Positions 62,224 to 64,000 of a DNA stretch of 64,000 bases are shown one piece after another; the first letter of the stretch is position 1; each line of letters starts with the position of its first letter. The notes beneath the pieces were generated by a model that had not been told where the DNA came from, ran no database searches, and was given only the letters and a program-made list of their open reading frames with translations. Location of the stretch: NCBI GenBank assembly GCA_002104985.1, contig MCGO01000030.1, forward strand, positions 186,001 through 250,000, written 5' to 3'. The position numbers and the translations under genes are program-made. The DNA is from Rhizoclosmatium globosum (lineage: Eukaryota > Chytridiomycota > Chytridiomycetes > Chytridiales > Chytriomycetaceae).

Positions 62224-64000
62224 TTATTTGAATGAGACATAAGAGCTCCCATTTGGCACCAACACCTTCACTCCAATCCTCGGAATATACACAGTATTAG
62301 GTTCACGCGCGTCCACTTTCGCACCACCAATCTCCTCCAACACATCCAGAGTCGGTACAAACTTGGCTGTCTTGACCGCCATCAAATGTGTAGGCAACTC
62401 CAACAAAGCACCCACTTTCCCAGGAAGAATCTGCTCAATAACTGCACGCACGATCGTATCTGTGAGTGAGCTGCATGGTGCAATATTTGGAGTTGGCGAA
62501 GACTTGCTGGGACTGGGTGTTGGTGGAGGACTGTTTATGACAGACTTGTAACACGAACAAGACGCGTTAATACGCCATAAGTGTTTCGGATTCATAAAGA
62601 GAACTTCAGACAGGACTGCATCTGTCACGCCACAGGGTAAGTCAAGTTCCTCCAAGTTTTTACAATTTGTAAGAAGACTTTCAATAACACCTGGGTGAAA
62701 TGTTAGATACAACACATACTGCGTATACTGGTCAATAAACATGCCTGACTTTAACCCTTGCGTATGTCCTGAAATGTCCAAAGCCCGCAAGTCAGGGCAC
62801 TTGCTAATGATTTCGAGAAGTCCAGCACTCATTTCATTAGAATCCCATGTTTTCGATAAATCCAATGATGCTCTGTTTGATTGACTCTGCTTGAGATAGT
62901 TTGAGACAAGAGACGTAGACTCTTTTGACCCGACTTCAAACGGATCTCCAACAGGTGGTGCATATGAAGCAGGAGGGGTAAGAATCAAATCTTGTAACGC
63001 AGATCCACCTCGTTCCGCAATTAATGAGTATCCTTCTTGATCCAGTTGTGAAATACATCCAGGAAATCGAAGTGATACGAGAGAGTCGCGAGGACATCGG
63101 CGGAGAAAGTCAATGACAAACGAATCAGGGAATACAAGACATCCTGGTCCAATGGTCAAAGACTTGAGATGAGGAAACACGACGCGTTGATCAAGTCCGC
63201 ATGTTCCAGGTTGAATATATTCGGCATTCCTACCAAATTATTGGATTTAATATAGTTGGCATCGCTATATGGCAGATTGATAAACTCCTTAAATTGTCGT
63301 CCACTTGCTTGTTAGCAGTGCCTGCCCAACGCACCTCTCCCATTTTTTCCCTTCATTTAACTTCGCAATTTTACCCAGTATCTCTCTCCTGATGGAATCC
63401 ATACAAGACTAGACTTACCTGAACCGCAAATCCGTAGAATCCAAATAAATCTTCTCAAGCGAAGGAGAAACGCGCCGCATGAGTTCCCGAAACAGATTCC
63501 AAGACTGAAACGGAGTCACTTCGGGTTCATCCAAGACCAAGTCGGCTGCTTCGAGTGTGCGGACATGGGATCGATAGTCAACAAGCGTATTCGATTCAGC
63601 TGCGTGAGACATGAGTTTGAGCAAGCGACGGAGAACGGGCCCTGATGAGCCAAAGAGAGATATTGTCTATTTGTTTCATTAGGTTTGCAGCTGAACATTG
63701 CAAGGGGGTAGACAGGGTCAAACCTGGTAGAGCCTCGCTGTAGCAGCCTGCATAAAGCACCAATTCACTTCGAGACACTGTCGCAGGGTCGCTTCATCGT
63801 CCACATAGCGGAGAATGTTGGGTACAATAAGGGGAAGGTCGGCATCAACGGTCTTGACATACTGAATGACAATCTTTCGTCGCGTGATTGGCCTGAAAAC
63901 ACTTGGGCACTTTGCCTCTGGTTTTGTTGGAACAGTGCCGCATGCAAGTAGGGAGACGTTGGTTGAAAGGGCGGGTTTCTGAGGTGAGAGAGCGGTTGTG
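62224..64000 (-). CDS. F-box / leucine-rich-repeat-like protein, 5' partial
   Basis: The frame runs off the right edge, so the start is outside the window. An F-box-like segment (LPLIVPNILRYVDDEATLRQCLEVNWCFMQAATARLYQ) follows a Thr/Ser-rich part; then LRR-like units: LEKIYLDSTDLRF, FPHLKSLTIGPGC, LRALDISGH and CKNLEELDLPCG, and a C-terminal beta-rich end (NTVYIPRIGVKVLVPNG). Introns 63667-63723 and 63230-63418. No frame breaks seen in the visible part. Likely an SCF-type substrate adaptor by analogy; partners unknown. Confidence 0.7.

Overview
This is about 64 kb of nuclear DNA from an intron-rich but compact fungus, most likely a zoosporic (chytrid-type) one. Genes have short GT..AG introns, mostly 40-70 nt, and intergenic spacers are tens to hundreds of bases. 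The toolkit is fungal: Cdc42, an Sfp1-type zinc finger, Ubp12-type deubiquitinase, Doa10 ubiquitin ligase, a Kex1-like carboxypeptidase and a DHA2-type drug transporter. An F-box/ankyrin protein and a repeated Cys-rich secreted tail, both styles I associate with chytrids, are the basis for the lineage guess. Placement below that level is inference.

Layout, left to right. 0-12.4 kb (+): membrane M1 aminopeptidase (its start lies outside the window), an Argonaute with a complete slicer tetrad, and a predicted N-myristoylated STAND/NACHT-like ATPase with a WD-type propeller. 12.9-15.1 kb: Cdc42 (+), then an ER and a cytosolic FKBP in tandem (-). 15.6-22.0 kb (-): two GT8-like glycosyltransferases followed by two PC-esterase-like proteins, all predicted type II membrane proteins; this looks like a Golgi glycan-modification cluster. 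22.1-29.6 kb: an RD/RE-rich disordered protein (-) and Ubp12 (+), sharing a 53-bp spacer. 29.6-35.2 kb: MFS transporter (-), orphan 7TM protein (+), COA6 (+), secreted phosphoesterase (-). 35.9-42.5 kb (-): Sfp1-type factor, a small hypothetical protein, and three tandem membrane-anchored alpha-carbonic anhydrases. 42.8-46 kb: FAD-linked D-lactate-type dehydrogenase ending in SKL (+), and a secreted EXORDIUM-like protein (-). 46.9-52.6 kb (+): glucosidase II alpha and the F-box-like/ankyrin protein. 52.7-62 kb (-): Doa10, a gene-poor 1.7-kb stretch with an inverted repeat, and the Kex1-like carboxypeptidase. 62.2-64 kb (-): F-box/LRR-like protein running off the right edge.

The secretory pathway is heavily represented: glucosidase II (N-glycan trimming and folding), an ER FKBP, Doa10 (ER-associated degradation), a Kex1-like peptidase, and the glycosyltransferase/esterase cluster. 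Many genes carry single-base frame breaks, mostly at short homopolymers; in most cases one inserted or deleted base restores the family sequence. This points to consensus indel errors rather than real pseudogenes, and affected genes are described with the breaks noted. Exon boundaries were inferred by eye from splice signals, reading frame and family conservation.
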